This document shows, piece by piece, positions 9,514-18,145 of a DNA stretch of 50,900 nucleotides. The translations under genes were made by a program, and so were the position numbers. Under the pieces are notes generated by a model. That model was given only the letters and a program-made list of their open reading frames with translations. It made no database searches and had not been told where the DNA came from. Location: assembly GCA_905235595.1 (NCBI GenBank), contig CAJOMG010000006.1:1-50900 (forward strand). Direction: 5' to 3'. The stretch's first letter is position 1, and every line of letters starts with the position of its first letter. The stretch comes from an uncultured Desulfovibrio sp. (GTDB lineage Bacteria > Desulfobacterota > Desulfovibrionia > Desulfovibrionales > Desulfovibrionaceae).

Positions 9514-10179
9514 TTAGAAAATTCCGGCGATGGAATTGGCCATTGCTTGCTCCAAAGGCATTTGCGCTTCTTCGTACTTGAGGTTAACCTTATTGGCATA
9601 GCTTGCCAAACGCGTACGGTGCGTATGCTTTGCCTTGCTGGTCTTCTCAATCACCTGCACATCCGTTATAAGCGCGTAGGTAACATCCTTAACAAGGCTT
9701 CCGGCTACCATTTCAGCAGCACCACCAGCGAGGCCGCCTACAAGCCCCCCTGTTGCCATACCGTAGCTTGAGTGCGTTGCTGTACCGATAAGCACACCAG
9801 TAGCTGCTCCGGTAAGCGCAGTGCCTGCGTAACCCATCCCCAAAGTCTTCTCTATAGCTGCTGGATCCGTCATTTCACAGGAGAGGACATTTACCTGCAT
9901 AATGTAATTTGCGCTGGAAGGGCTGGAAACGACTTCATAGTCTCGCGCAATAATACTGTCTACTACCATATTTTGCAGATTTAATGTTTTGCCACTAGTA
10001 TTCCGAAAATCCACATACACTTTCTTGCCTTTTTGATTCTCCAGATCCATAAAAATCGTATCACTCATTTTTGTTTGAACATTCAAATCCTTCTTTGTAA
10101 GGGCAACCTGCATGGCACTGCACCCTGAAAAAACAAGACTACAGGCTAAAATGCAACATTGAAGAAACACCTTTTGCAT
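9514..10179 (-). CDS. traT: TraT-type outer membrane lipoprotein (complement resistance family)
   Basis: This 221-residue protein has a lipoprotein signal peptide with lipobox LVFSGC (Cys at about residue 20), so it should be lipidated and moved to the outer membrane. The mature start SAMQVALTKKDLNVQTKMSD and the later FMDLENQKGKKVYVDFRNTS match TraT, the surface-exclusion and serum-resistance protein first known from F-like plasmids. A glycine/alanine-rich stretch (about residues 119-160) is the usual TraT hydrophobic region. F-plasmid TraT is slightly longer. The ATG at 10179 is preceded by AGGAA. No conjugation genes surround it, so plasmid transfer is not implied; it sits just beyond the decayed mobile DNA and may have come with it. 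Confidence 0.88.
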   Translation of the reverse strand: MQKVFLQCCILACSLVFSGCSAMQVALTKKDLNVQTKMSDTIFMDLENQKGKKVYVDFRNTSGKTLNLQNMVVDSIIARDYEVVSSPSSANYIMQVNVLSCEMTDPAAIEKTLGMGYAGTALTGAATGVLIGTATHSSYGMATGGLVGGLAGGAAEMVAGSLVKDVTYALITDVQVIEKTSKAKHTHRTRLASYANKVNLKYEEAQMPLEQAMANSIAGIF

Positions 10180-10371
10180 GACAAATTCCTATGTACAGTT
10201 GCCTCAACCTTTACAAAGCAGGTCTTGGTCGTAAAACAGTTATTACCTTTGCACTGAAACCAGTGCGACAGCGTGGATGCAACAGCACGCCGCGACTCCT
10301 CTGTTTTTATAGCTACGTTCACTACCTCACACGAGAAAGGATCGTGAAAAAGGCAGAGAAACTGAAAAACC

Positions 10372-10758
10372 TTACGGATGGCACTTAGACTTGGCACAGC
10401 CGGTCAAGTCCTTCTTCAGTTCAGGCTTTTCTGCCACGACCTTGCCATGACAGGCCAGGCAGGTGGTGTGGGCGGTCTCTTTCCTGGCATGCATGACGCG
10501 GTATAAACTGCGCATGCCCTTTTTCTCCACCAGGTCATCATGGCAACCTGCGCTGCCGCACTTGGCATAGTTTTCCTTATCATCCACCAGGTGATGACAG
10601 TCGGTGCATGCAATCTTTTCATGCCCTGCGTGCGGAAACATCACGGTCTTTTTCGTACCCTTGAGTTCAAGGGGCTTATCCGGCATGACAGGAGAAGCCA
10701 CAAGCGGAGATGCCGTGAACAAGAGAATCGCACAAATAAAAAGTACGTTTTTTTGCAA
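10372..10758 (-). CDS. cycA: Periplasmic tetraheme cytochrome c3
   Basis: This small periplasmic multiheme protein shuttles electrons from hydrogenases and formate dehydrogenases to membrane redox complexes such as those built from Dsr-type modules. Counting from the chosen start there are four heme sites: CTDCH (51-55), CGSAGCH (67-73), CLACH (100-104) and CAKSKCH (121-127). The alternation of CXXCH and CX4CH is the hallmark of Desulfovibrio type I c3. Distal ligand candidates include His43, His46, His56 and His90. A signal peptide ends near ASP (about 21-23). No ATG fits: the TTG at 10758 is preceded by GGAG at six bases and gives 128 residues, nearly the length of the D. vulgaris precursor. 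Another TTG at 10776 has no such site. Confidence 0.95.
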   Translation of the reverse strand: MQKNVLFICAILLFTASPLVASPVMPDKPLELKGTKKTVMFPHAGHEKIACTDCHHLVDDKENYAKCGSAGCHDDLVEKKGMRSLYRVMHARKETAHTTCLACHGKVVAEKPELKKDLTGCAKSKCHP

Positions 10759-10844
10759 ATCTATCTCCGTAACCAACGGGGTAGTATATTGGAACTGTTT
10801 GCCACGTTCGATGGTCTCACTGCCGCAAATATCAAACTCCTTCT

Positions 10845-12176
10845 CTACCCCACGGTTTTACGTGCGTAGGCAAGAACAAAATCTACAGCAGATGCTCTGT
10901 CTTTTATCTCCCCAGCAATTTGTGCCTGCAGCAGCGCATCGCGAATCACTCCCACCAACGGACCGGGAGCCAGTTTTGTCGCACTCATGATTTCATTCCC
11001 GTTGAGCAGGGGTTCCAGCATCTGTTCCGGTGTTTCTGCCCTGTCAAGGTATTTCATGTTGTGATTAAAAGAAGTGGGGATACCTCCACGTGCCTTGAGA
11101 TCGGCTCGTGCCATGGCTATAAGCCGGGGATAGTCATCAAGAGCCTTGAATCTGCGAATGCCCCTGTCTGTCATCATGAAATGGAAACGCATATGGTGCA
11201 ATACAAGATGACAGAGCAGGTCAATATCTACTTGAGAGAAATGGAGTCGTCTGAGGATTTTCCGGGTGACCTTGGCACCTACCCTGTGATGCTGGTAGTA
11301 AGTCCATTCTCCATCAATGAATTCACCTGTGTATAATTTGCCAACATCGTGAAAAAACATGGCCATGGTGCCAAGCCAGTCGTAATGGAAGTCCTTTTCT
11401 GGGTAATGCTGCATACACGCCAGGGTATGGTCAAAAATATTTTCCTGTTCGCCATCCTTATTTCGCGTATGGGTTACACAGACCAGAGCCGCAACTTCAG
11501 GGATAAGCCCTTGAAGAATGTGCGCATCAAACAACAGGCGAACAAAACGGTACATTGATTCAGCCGCCACTTTACGCCATTCGTCCATAATATCCTTTGT
11601 AGGGATATAATCCAGCACACGGCTGGCGGCACGCACAATGGCGAGCCAAGTATTGGGCTCAATGGGAAGATCAAAATTCGCAGCAAAGCGAAGGGCACGC
11701 ACCGCAAGCAGATAGTCATGTCTGAGGGTTTCGTCAGGCAGGCCCGTAAAGCAGATAAAACCTTCGTTTATATCCGCAAAACCCTCATAAGCATCCCCCG
11801 AGGGCTCTGGGCTACCGAAACCCGTGAGGCGCAGCTCCATGCGCTCTTCACGTGGCAAGCGTTCCATAATTGTTGGCGTAATACGCAAGAGTGACAGCTC
11901 TGGATGACCAGCAGCCGCAACTTCCAGAGGATAAAAATTAAACCCGTAGCCGTCTTCCTCCATGAATGCCAATGTGCGTTGATCATGACGTGCTTCAGCT
12001 TTGGGGAACAGCTTGACGAGTGTCTCGGCATCTGTTTCACAAGCAATGTCCACAACAGGGTGTGCTGCATTTTCCAATAAGCGTTCTTGAAGGGGGGCAT
12101 TAATGACATGCGCATCGTAACCATTGCGCATCAGGGTTTTACAGATTGTTATGGCATCTTTGAGCGCTTGATGCAT
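10845..12176 (-). CDS. HD-domain protein of the tRNA nucleotidyltransferase/poly(A) polymerase family with a degenerate catalytic head
   Basis: The middle and C-terminal parts of this 443-residue protein follow the bacterial CCA-adding/poly(A) polymerase architecture: LLAVRALRFAANFDLPIEP (156-174) is the RNA-binding segment, and an HD domain carries His250, His276-Asp277 (FFHDVGKLYTG) and HLVLHHMRFH. The N-terminal head differs. The family expects a GG-x-VRD loop and a DxD metal pair, but here the matching segment reads GYDAHVINAPLQERLL...VVDIAC, with no GGxVRD and no DxD. It is therefore probably not an active nucleotidyltransferase and may act as a phosphohydrolase. The ATG at 12176 has GGAG upstream; the upstream in-frame start was rejected. 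Confidence 0.8.
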   Translation of the reverse strand: MHQALKDAITICKTLMRNGYDAHVINAPLQERLLENAAHPVVDIACETDAETLVKLFPKAEARHDQRTLAFMEEDGYGFNFYPLEVAAAGHPELSLLRITPTIMERLPREERMELRLTGFGSPEPSGDAYEGFADINEGFICFTGLPDETLRHDYLLAVRALRFAANFDLPIEPNTWLAIVRAASRVLDYIPTKDIMDEWRKVAAESMYRFVRLLFDAHILQGLIPEVAALVCVTHTRNKDGEQENIFDHTLACMQHYPEKDFHYDWLGTMAMFFHDVGKLYTGEFIDGEWTYYQHHRVGAKVTRKILRRLHFSQVDIDLLCHLVLHHMRFHFMMTDRGIRRFKALDDYPRLIAMARADLKARGGIPTSFNHNMKYLDRAETPEQMLEPLLNGNEIMSATKLAPGPLVGVIRDALLQAQIAGEIKDRASAVDFVLAYARKTVG

Positions 12177-12290
12177 GCATGACTCCTTGCAGAAAAGAAA
12201 ACTGTCTCGTTCTTTTAATACTATGCCTGCAAGAGTGGCGTCGTCAAGCATGCAGAGGTGTCAATACAAATACCTGTGTATAGTAGGATA

Positions 12291-12321
12291 AAAAAAGCCC
12301 CCGGGTGCATAACCCAGGGGC
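12291..12321 (-). terminator. Rho-independent terminator of the dsr operon
   Basis: GCCCC-C-GGGT (12297-12306) pairs with ACCC-A-GGGGC (12312-12321) around a five-base loop, with one mismatch. On the minus strand a run of six T (12291-12296 as A on the plus strand) follows. It starts 24 bases beyond the dsrP stop. Confidence 0.85.
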
Positions 12322-12344
12322 AGACTGTTGTATTTATGGTACTG

Positions 12345-13514
12345 CTAATCAGTAAAATGGCCTGTTTCTTTCTTGATGCCCAAGGCTATACGCCAGAGCA
12401 AGGACAACACCAGGGCTCCTACTGCGTACACGCCAAGTGCCACGATCACCTCCCTGCAAGTGGGCAGATACGGGGTGATAGCCTCGTACATATTGGGTGT
12501 GAAACCACCAATAAGCAGACCAAGGCCCTTATCAATCCAAGAAGCTGCAACCAGCATGATCAGGGCAATGGGCATAAGGGTGGGATGCGTACGCGTCTGT
12601 GGGGGAATGAGTATCGTCAGGCAGGCTATAGCCATAATAACAGCCGCCCACATCCAGTAGCTTACCCATAGCAGGTGACCCTCATGACCAAAGAAGAGCA
12701 CCCGAATGGGTTCGGCATGTCCAGGAATGCCACTGTAGAACGCTGTGAAGAGTTCCAGAAGATAGAAAAACACATTTACGCACATGGCATACACAATAAT
12801 GGTCGCCAGTGTCTTTTTGGCTTCTTCACCGATATCAAACCCGGTAAGACGGCGAACCAGCAACATGAGCAGCAGGAGTATTGCCGGGCCGGAGCAAAAT
12901 GCCGAAGCAAGAAAGCGGCCAGCCATAATGGCGGTGAGCCAGTAATGGCGCCCAGGAATACCGGCATACAGGAAAGCCGTGACAGTATGGATGGAAAAAG
13001 CCCAGAGAATAGAAAGGTAGATGAGGGGCTTAATCCATTTAGGCGGGGTCACCTCATGCCGTTCGGCTTCAAGCGTCACCCATCCAATGACAATATTGAG
13101 GCACAGATAACCAATAAGTACGATCATGTCATAAAACATGACCGAATTGGGCGTAGGATGCACCATAACGTTCAGCATGCGCTGCGGTTGCCCCAGGTCG
13201 ACTACAATAAAGAGCGCACACATGACCACGGCAGCCACTGCCATGAACTCACCGAAGATGATCATGCGCTTGAATTTTTTGTAATGGTGAAAATAGGTTG
13301 GCAGCACAAGCATTACCGCCGATGCAGCAACGCCGACGAAATAGGTGAACTGCGAGATATACAGCCCCCACGATACGTCGCGACTCATGCCGGTGATGGA
13401 AAGACCTTCCTGGAGCTGCGTCAGATACACGAGGCCACACCCGGCTATACAGAGTAGCAGGAAGAGCAGCCACACGTAGTAGGTCTTGGGACCTTCAAGT
13501 ATTTTTTCAAGCAT
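12345..13514 (-). CDS. dsrP: DsrP, quinone-interacting integral membrane subunit of DsrMKJOP
   Basis: This 389-residue NrdF-like (NrfD/PsrC family) membrane protein has about ten hydrophobic segments, beginning at TYYVWLLFLLLCIAGC and ending at VIVALGVYAVGALVLSLLW. In the complex it is thought to exchange electrons between the quinone pool and the periplasmic subunits DsrO and DsrJ. Family-like segments are SWGLYISQFTYFVGVAASAV and FCSGPAILLLLMLLV. It lies 12 bases after dsrO and is the last gene of the operon, followed by a strong terminator. No cofactor motif is expected. (The family name is NrfD; the protein carries no iron-sulfur cysteines.). Confidence 0.94.
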   Translation of the reverse strand: MLEKILEGPKTYYVWLLFLLLCIAGCGLVYLTQLQEGLSITGMSRDVSWGLYISQFTYFVGVAASAVMLVLPTYFHHYKKFKRMIIFGEFMAVAAVVMCALFIVVDLGQPQRMLNVMVHPTPNSVMFYDMIVLIGYLCLNIVIGWVTLEAERHEVTPPKWIKPLIYLSILWAFSIHTVTAFLYAGIPGRHYWLTAIMAGRFLASAFCSGPAILLLLMLLVRRLTGFDIGEEAKKTLATIIVYAMCVNVFFYLLELFTAFYSGIPGHAEPIRVLFFGHEGHLLWVSYWMWAAVIMAIACLTILIPPQTRTHPTLMPIALIMLVAASWIDKGLGLLIGGFTPNMYEAITPYLPTCREVIVALGVYAVGALVLSLLWRIALGIKKETGHFTD

Positions 13515-13526
13515 GGCGTGTTCCCC

Positions 13527-14318
13527 CTAGATAAGATAGTAAACACCGGGCTGCGTGCCCAAACTGGGCTTACGACGAATGCTGTAGTTTTCTGCCAGTG
13601 CCTTGCGTACTGACGAATTGGGATCAGCCAAATCGCCAAAGAGTATTTTTCCACCCGAAGCTTCCACGCACGCAGGCATCTGGCCAACAGCGAGGCGTTC
13701 TGCACAGAAAGTGCATTTTTCCACAACACCGATCATACGCGTTGGAAAGGTCGGGTTGGGCACGGGGTCTGGCAGAAATTTGCGTGGATCCTTGAAATTG
13801 AAGGACCGCGCGCCGTATGGACAGCCAGCCATACAGAAGCGGCAACCGATGCAACGATGGTAATCCATGGCAACAATTCCGTCTTCCATTTTATACGTGG
13901 CCTGTGTGGGGCATACGCGTACACAGGGAGGATTTGTGCAGTGGTTGCAAAGCAATGGGTAACTAGCCAACTTGCGCCTATTATCGAGAAACTCGTTCAT
14001 CTCGTCCGGAAAGGCGTGTTCAAACGTATCCAGCCAGAACCACTTCACATTCTGATCATCGGGAATATTCGGAACATTGTGTACCTTGTGGCACGCTGCT
14101 ATGAGCGGCTTGTAATCATTGGCCGAGAGGAAACGTCTCGTGTCAATAACCATAGCCCAGCGTTTTGCGAGCAGTGCCTTGCCCCCTTTTTCATAGGTTC
14201 CAGGGGCAACCTTGGCCTGAGCCGGGACAGAGAGTGCATGTAGACCGGTCATGCCGCTGCTCAGGGCAAAGGCGGATATGCCCGCCACTTTCAAAAAGCG
14301 TCTTCTGCTCTTGTTCAT
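13527..14318 (-). CDS. dsrO: DsrO, periplasmic ferredoxin-like iron-sulfur subunit of DsrMKJOP
   Basis: This 263-residue protein starts with a twin-arginine signal (SRRRFLK at 4-10, then a hydrophobic stretch to about 32), so it is exported folded with its clusters. Four cysteine groups follow: CNHCTNPPCVRVC (124-136), CIGCRFCMAGC (156-166), CTFCAERLAVGQMPAC (202-217) and others in the dsrO/NrfC pattern, enough for several 4Fe-4S clusters. It passes electrons between DsrJ and DsrP. The ATG at 14318 was chosen because it places the Tat motif at the N-terminus; it overlaps the dsrJ stop by four bases. The longer open frame to 14396 has no such signal. Confidence 0.95.
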   Translation of the reverse strand: MNKSRRRFLKVAGISAFALSSGMTGLHALSVPAQAKVAPGTYEKGGKALLAKRWAMVIDTRRFLSANDYKPLIAACHKVHNVPNIPDDQNVKWFWLDTFEHAFPDEMNEFLDNRRKLASYPLLCNHCTNPPCVRVCPTQATYKMEDGIVAMDYHRCIGCRFCMAGCPYGARSFNFKDPRKFLPDPVPNPTFPTRMIGVVEKCTFCAERLAVGQMPACVEASGGKILFGDLADPNSSVRKALAENYSIRRKPSLGTQPGVYYLI

Positions 14319-14698
14319 TTCGTGCTCCCCTGAGGAATGAGATGACAGGTCCAGCAATAGGGATCTACACTGTTGGCCACATGACATTTCTCGCAAAATG
14401 CACTGTAGTCGTTATGGCATTTTAGACAAGTATTCTGAAGACTGATGGTCCACTTTTTGCCGTTGGAAGCCACATATACACGGTGCTCGTTGCGCAGAGC
14501 TTCATCCCGCCACTCGTTAAGCAGCTGCATATGCTTGTTGCGCATGAAATCAGTGGTTTCCACACATTCCTTTTCATTCTTGGGCAGAGAGATACCGATT
14601 TCCTTGTACTCTTTACCCAGCATGCTCGCCCAGAACGGGGATGTAAACAGCAGCACAAAGATGATGATACCAATGGTGACAGCTTTGGCGTTGTACAT
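14315..14698 (-). CDS. dsrJ: DsrJ, triheme cytochrome c subunit of DsrMKJOP
   Basis: This 127-residue protein has an N-terminal hydrophobic segment (AVTIGIIIFVLLFTSPFWAS) that probably remains as a membrane anchor, and three heme motifs in the C-terminal third: CLKCH, CEKCH and CWTCH. DsrJ is the periplasmic triheme cytochrome of the complex, known in this family for unusual axial heme ligation that may include a cysteine; Cys45 (KECVETT) is the candidate here. The start lies directly after the dsrK stop, and the stop overlaps dsrO by four bases. Confidence 0.95.
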   Translation of the reverse strand: MYNAKAVTIGIIIFVLLFTSPFWASMLGKEYKEIGISLPKNEKECVETTDFMRNKHMQLLNEWRDEALRNEHRVYVASNGKKWTISLQNTCLKCHNDYSAFCEKCHVANSVDPYCWTCHLIPQGSTK

Positions 14699-16345
14699 TT
14701 ACTGACCCTCCCCCTGCGCCTGGGCGGCGTCATCATCATCGTCCGTCACATTGGGCAGATCTTCCTGACGTAGATCCATTGTTCGTTTGGCTTCCCCTTT
14801 CATGACCAGGGCATTGGCCACCAGTTCATGTAAACCGCTTACGGTAACCCCCGGCGCCCAGTAATTGGCCAGAGGGGGCAGCGTGGCACGGTCTATAGCG
14901 CATACACAGGCCATGTGGTTTACGCCGAATTTTTGCTGCACATAACGTAGAGCATTGCCTCGTGGCATGCCTGAACGCATACGCAGCTCCATGATCTCCT
15001 CAGTATTCAAGCCCGAACCGGCGCCGCAACAGAAGGTCTGCTCCCGAATGGTGTTTTCAGGCATCTCCACAAAATTGTTGCATACAGCCTTGAGCACATA
15101 GCGAGGTTCGTCCAGCAGGCCCATGGCTCGTGCCGGATTGCAGGAATCATGGAAGGTGGTGATGATATGGTCATTACGGCTGGGATCCAGATTCAGCTTG
15201 CCATGGTGGATCAGGTCGGCGGTAAATTCAGCGATGTGCACCATTTTGGTTGACGCTGCGTTTGCAAACACAGTTCCTGTATACGGCGAAACAGGCGTTT
15301 GCATATTGGACGGGGCTGGTCCATTGTAGGTAGCCATGTACTGGTTGATCACTCGCCACATATGGCCGCATTCGCCACCGAGAATCCATTTCACTCCCAA
15401 GCGTTCCGCCTCGGCATACATTTTGGCATTAAGTTTTTTGGCCATGTTAAATGTGGTGAATGAACCGAAATTTCCGCCTTCTGATGCGTATGTCGAGAAG
15501 GTGTAATCGAGATCCAGCTCATGGAAGAGCAACAGATACCCCATAAAGGTGTAGATGCCCGGATCAGCAAAAACATCACCCGAAGGCGTGATAAACAGGA
15601 TTTCGTGGCCTTTTTCATTGAACGGCGTCTTGGGGCGAATGCCCGTCACGGTTTCACAGTCATCAGCCAACATCTCCACAATCTCTTTGAACGAATGCGG
15701 CTGGATGCCCAGATGGTTGCCTGTGAAACTGCAGTTCTTGACCGGATCCATAATCCAGTGAATGCCCAATCCGACCTCATGCAGCAGTTCGCGCACAATA
15801 GCCGTTATTTCAGCCGTATCTATGCCGTACGGGCAAAAAAGTGAACAACGTCGACATTCTGTACACTGGTAAGCATAGTAGAAGAGTTCCTTCACTACAT
15901 TTTTGTCCCAGCTACGTGCACCCACCCTTTTGCCCAGAAGCCTGCCAAGCATGGCGTGATCCCGTCGGTAAAGGGAACGGAGCAGCTCGGCGCGCAGCAC
16001 GGGCATATTCTTGGGGTCATTGGTGCCCAGGAAGAAATGGCATTTGTCCGCACAGGCACCGCAACGCACACAGATGTCCATAAACAGTTTAAGAGAGCGG
16101 TGTTTTTTAAGCCGCTCCTCAAAGGCATCACAAAGAATCTTTTCCCAGTTTTCTGGAAGATTCCAGTCTTCTGCCGCGGGATCCCAGTCGTGGGGATTGG
16201 GCATGTGCAGCAGTTCCATGGTTTCTTTTTTGGCAGGGTAGCAGTAGCTGCCCGGCGCAAATTCGGGCTTGGTGTCAAGCCACGCCTTGTCAGGAAAGGC
16301 CGGCCGACTAGATACAAGCATTTGAGGCGTAGGTAATTTTGCCAT
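14699..16345 (-). CDS. dsrK: DsrK, cytoplasmic HdrD-like iron-sulfur subunit of DsrMKJOP
   Basis: This 548-residue subunit resembles HdrD of heterodisulfide reductase and is the part of the complex that acts on DsrC or its trisulfide in the cytoplasm. Two ferredoxin-type motifs are complete: Cys92, 95, 98 and 102 (CVRCGACADKC) and Cys161, 164, 167 and 171 (CTECRRCSLFC). The C-terminal part has the CCG-type cysteines that bind the catalytic noncubane cluster: Cys326 (GGECGHMW), Cys402 (HDSCNPARAM) and Cys439-Cys440 (FCCGAGSG). The tail is acidic (TDDDDDAAQ). dsrJ starts immediately after the stop codon, and dsrM ends ten bases upstream. Confidence 0.96.
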   Translation of the reverse strand: MAKLPTPQMLVSSRPAFPDKAWLDTKPEFAPGSYCYPAKKETMELLHMPNPHDWDPAAEDWNLPENWEKILCDAFEERLKKHRSLKLFMDICVRCGACADKCHFFLGTNDPKNMPVLRAELLRSLYRRDHAMLGRLLGKRVGARSWDKNVVKELFYYAYQCTECRRCSLFCPYGIDTAEITAIVRELLHEVGLGIHWIMDPVKNCSFTGNHLGIQPHSFKEIVEMLADDCETVTGIRPKTPFNEKGHEILFITPSGDVFADPGIYTFMGYLLLFHELDLDYTFSTYASEGGNFGSFTTFNMAKKLNAKMYAEAERLGVKWILGGECGHMWRVINQYMATYNGPAPSNMQTPVSPYTGTVFANAASTKMVHIAEFTADLIHHGKLNLDPSRNDHIITTFHDSCNPARAMGLLDEPRYVLKAVCNNFVEMPENTIREQTFCCGAGSGLNTEEIMELRMRSGMPRGNALRYVQQKFGVNHMACVCAIDRATLPPLANYWAPGVTVSGLHELVANALVMKGEAKRTMDLRQEDLPNVTDDDDDAAQAQGEGQ

Positions 16346-16355
16346 CGGGAACTCC

Positions 16356-17375
16356 TTACTCAGCGGCCTTTTCAGGTTGCTTTTCTAGCGGTAGCCCGGC
16401 CTCAGCCATGGCGTCGCGATAGGTATCTTCATATTCCGCGTAGGTGAAGTACTGCTTGGGCGGGTTCCAGGGATTGATATGCCGCACGGCTCGTGTGTTG
16501 TTGGGCAAGTTTCGTGTGGGGCTGAAAAACACCCCTGGCATGTGCATAAGTTTGGAAAAAGGAAAGTAGATCAGCAGTACGCTCACCAGGGTAAGGTGTA
16601 TGAAAAAGAGGGAGTTAATGCCTTCCGTGCCCACGGGTGAAAAATGGGTGAGCCCCATGATGAACACCTTTACCTGGGCGATTTCAGCCTTGTCAAAATA
16701 ACGCAGGCAGAGACCGGTGCCTACAATGGCAATGAGCAGGAACAGGGGAAAGTAGTCGTTAGCCAACGAGATGTAGCGCAACCTCTGATTGAAGATGCGG
16801 CGACACAACAAAAAAACCAGGGCAACAAGCAGCAGACCGCCCGTCCAGAAGAAACGCGGTGAGCCTATCTGCATGATGCCGTCAATGCTCTCAAGGAAGC
16901 TTATACAGGAAGGTACCGGTTCCATAAAAAAACGGAAATGGCGTAAAAAAACCAGCAGGAAGCAGTAATGAAATACCAAAGCAAAAGCCCATAGCCATTT
17001 TGAGGAATAATAGATGGTGCGGGGGCCTTTGTTTACCGGATCGTCCTCCCGCACCTCACCCAGTGTATTGCGGAACAGCGAACGAAAGCAGAAAACCTCC
17101 AGAAACATGCGCTGTACAACACCCCAGGTGGTATTCGGGCAGTCATATTTAGCCTGCTTGATAAAGTCCAGCGACGCTTCCTGGCCGCCAGTGGTGGGTA
17201 TGGCAAAGGGTACGGGAGATTTGGACCAGTACACCATACGCCAGACAACACCGGCAACAAAGACGACTACTGCCACATAAGGCAAGACCACGCCAAACAG
17301 ACTTGCGAGCCCTATGGCCGCTCCAGCCCAGGCGATGGCGCCTATGAGCAGCACCAGCAGTAATGAAATGAACAT
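16356..17375 (-). CDS. dsrM: DsrM, membrane cytochrome b subunit of DsrMKJOP
   Basis: This 339-residue protein is the NarI-like cytochrome b subunit that connects menaquinone to DsrK. It has about six hydrophobic segments, including the N-terminal LLLVLLIGAIAWAGAAIGLA, LWAFALVFHYCFLLVFLRHF, and SLFFIHLTLVSVLLIYFPFS. Histidines in FHYCFLLVFLRHFR and FIHLTLVS are candidate heme b ligands. The C-terminal part (RNLPNNTRAVRHINPWNPP onward) is hydrophilic and faces the cytoplasm. The ATG at 17375 has GAGGTAGG upstream. It is the second gene of the transcript, after the RsbRD-like gene. Confidence 0.95.
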   Translation of the reverse strand: MFISLLLVLLIGAIAWAGAAIGLASLFGVVLPYVAVVVFVAGVVWRMVYWSKSPVPFAIPTTGGQEASLDFIKQAKYDCPNTTWGVVQRMFLEVFCFRSLFRNTLGEVREDDPVNKGPRTIYYSSKWLWAFALVFHYCFLLVFLRHFRFFMEPVPSCISFLESIDGIMQIGSPRFFWTGGLLLVALVFLLCRRIFNQRLRYISLANDYFPLFLLIAIVGTGLCLRYFDKAEIAQVKVFIMGLTHFSPVGTEGINSLFFIHLTLVSVLLIYFPFSKLMHMPGVFFSPTRNLPNNTRAVRHINPWNPPKQYFTYAEYEDTYRDAMAEAGLPLEKQPEKAAE

Positions 17376-17463
17376 TCCTACCTCACTTCCACTAAAGTTA
17401 TCTCAGTATCCCACAACGGGAGAGTGAGCGTGGTATAGCCGCAATGCCATACGAAGAACAAAT

Positions 17464-17997
17464 TCATTCGCTGTCAACCGCAAGAGGAGACGCGGCATCC
17501 AGCTTTTGTGCCCAGCGGGCCAGCTGTGCATACTGGTTGCGTATCTCTGTGATCCGTGACTGTGCCAGCACTTCACGATCTTTCACATACAGGTCAAACG
17601 CAAGCAGAGTCAGACTGTCCAGTCTTGATTCGGCTTCCAGATAGTCTGCCAATTTTTTCTGGACGACCAGTTCCGGCATGACGTGTTTACGCAGCAGAGG
17701 CTTCATAAGGTTAAAAACCCCAAGCCCCTGACTGGGGGTAAACTTCTGCACTGCACGTAATTTAATGAAGCGATCCAGCGCATTGCGTGTAGTTTCTATG
17801 TCAACGTTTTCACCGACAACAGCATCATATAGAGCAGCTGCGGCTTCACGCGTCATGTCGGCGACAGGATTACCAAAGGGATCTTTTTTAGTGCGCAAAA
17901 AGCCTGTTGTTTCAAAGGGATACGTATTAAAGACGGCTTCCGTCCAAAGTCGTACAAGTTCTTCTTTATGGTTGCGAAAGACCGCAATTGCCTTCAT
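17464..17997 (-). CDS. RsbRD N-terminal-domain-like protein, first gene of the dsr operon
   Basis: This 177-residue soluble, mostly helical protein resembles the RsbRD N-terminal domain (a globin-like sensor part of RsbR/RsbS-type proteins): FRNHKEELVRLWTEAVFNTYP near the start, then PFGNPVADMTREAAAALYDAVVG. No STAS, kinase or DNA-binding part is attached. A gene of this type before dsrM is, from memory, usual in Desulfovibrio; its role is unknown. The ATG at 17997 has GGGGA nine bases upstream and was preferred over a TTG at 18012. The gene is 88 bases before dsrM with no terminator between, and a good promoter lies 38 bases upstream of its start. A regulatory or assembly role for the Dsr complex is inference. 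Confidence 0.72.
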   Translation of the reverse strand: MKAIAVFRNHKEELVRLWTEAVFNTYPFETTGFLRTKKDPFGNPVADMTREAAAALYDAVVGENVDIETTRNALDRFIKLRAVQKFTPSQGLGVFNLMKPLLRKHVMPELVVQKKLADYLEAESRLDSLTLLAFDLYVKDREVLAQSRITEIRNQYAQLARWAQKLDAASPLAVDSE

Positions 17998-18034
17998 ACC
18001 ATCCCCATTCAAGGTAAACTACAAAGTCTTTTTT

Positions 18035-18063
18035 ATATAAGTGGGAAGTACAAAGCGCGTCAA
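18035..18063 (-). promoter_or_regulatory. Promoter for the RsbRD-like gene and dsrMKJOP
   Basis: On the minus strand TTGACG (18058-18063) and TTATAT (18035-18040) are separated by 17 bases, close to the sigma-70 consensus. The predicted start of transcription near 18028 leaves a short leader of about 30 bases before the ATG at 17997. Confidence 0.7.
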
Positions 18064-18145
18064 GCCCCTTTGTGAAGAAACTTGCAGTATAAGATTGGTA
18101 TGATTCTTCCCCTTATCAGCATGCCGGGGAAACAATGTGGACAAA

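Noticed and set aside
12675..13457. 260-codon plus-strand open frame
   Set aside because: It is antisense to dsrP, has no family motif and no ribosome site; its amino-acid content is that of a shadow frame.
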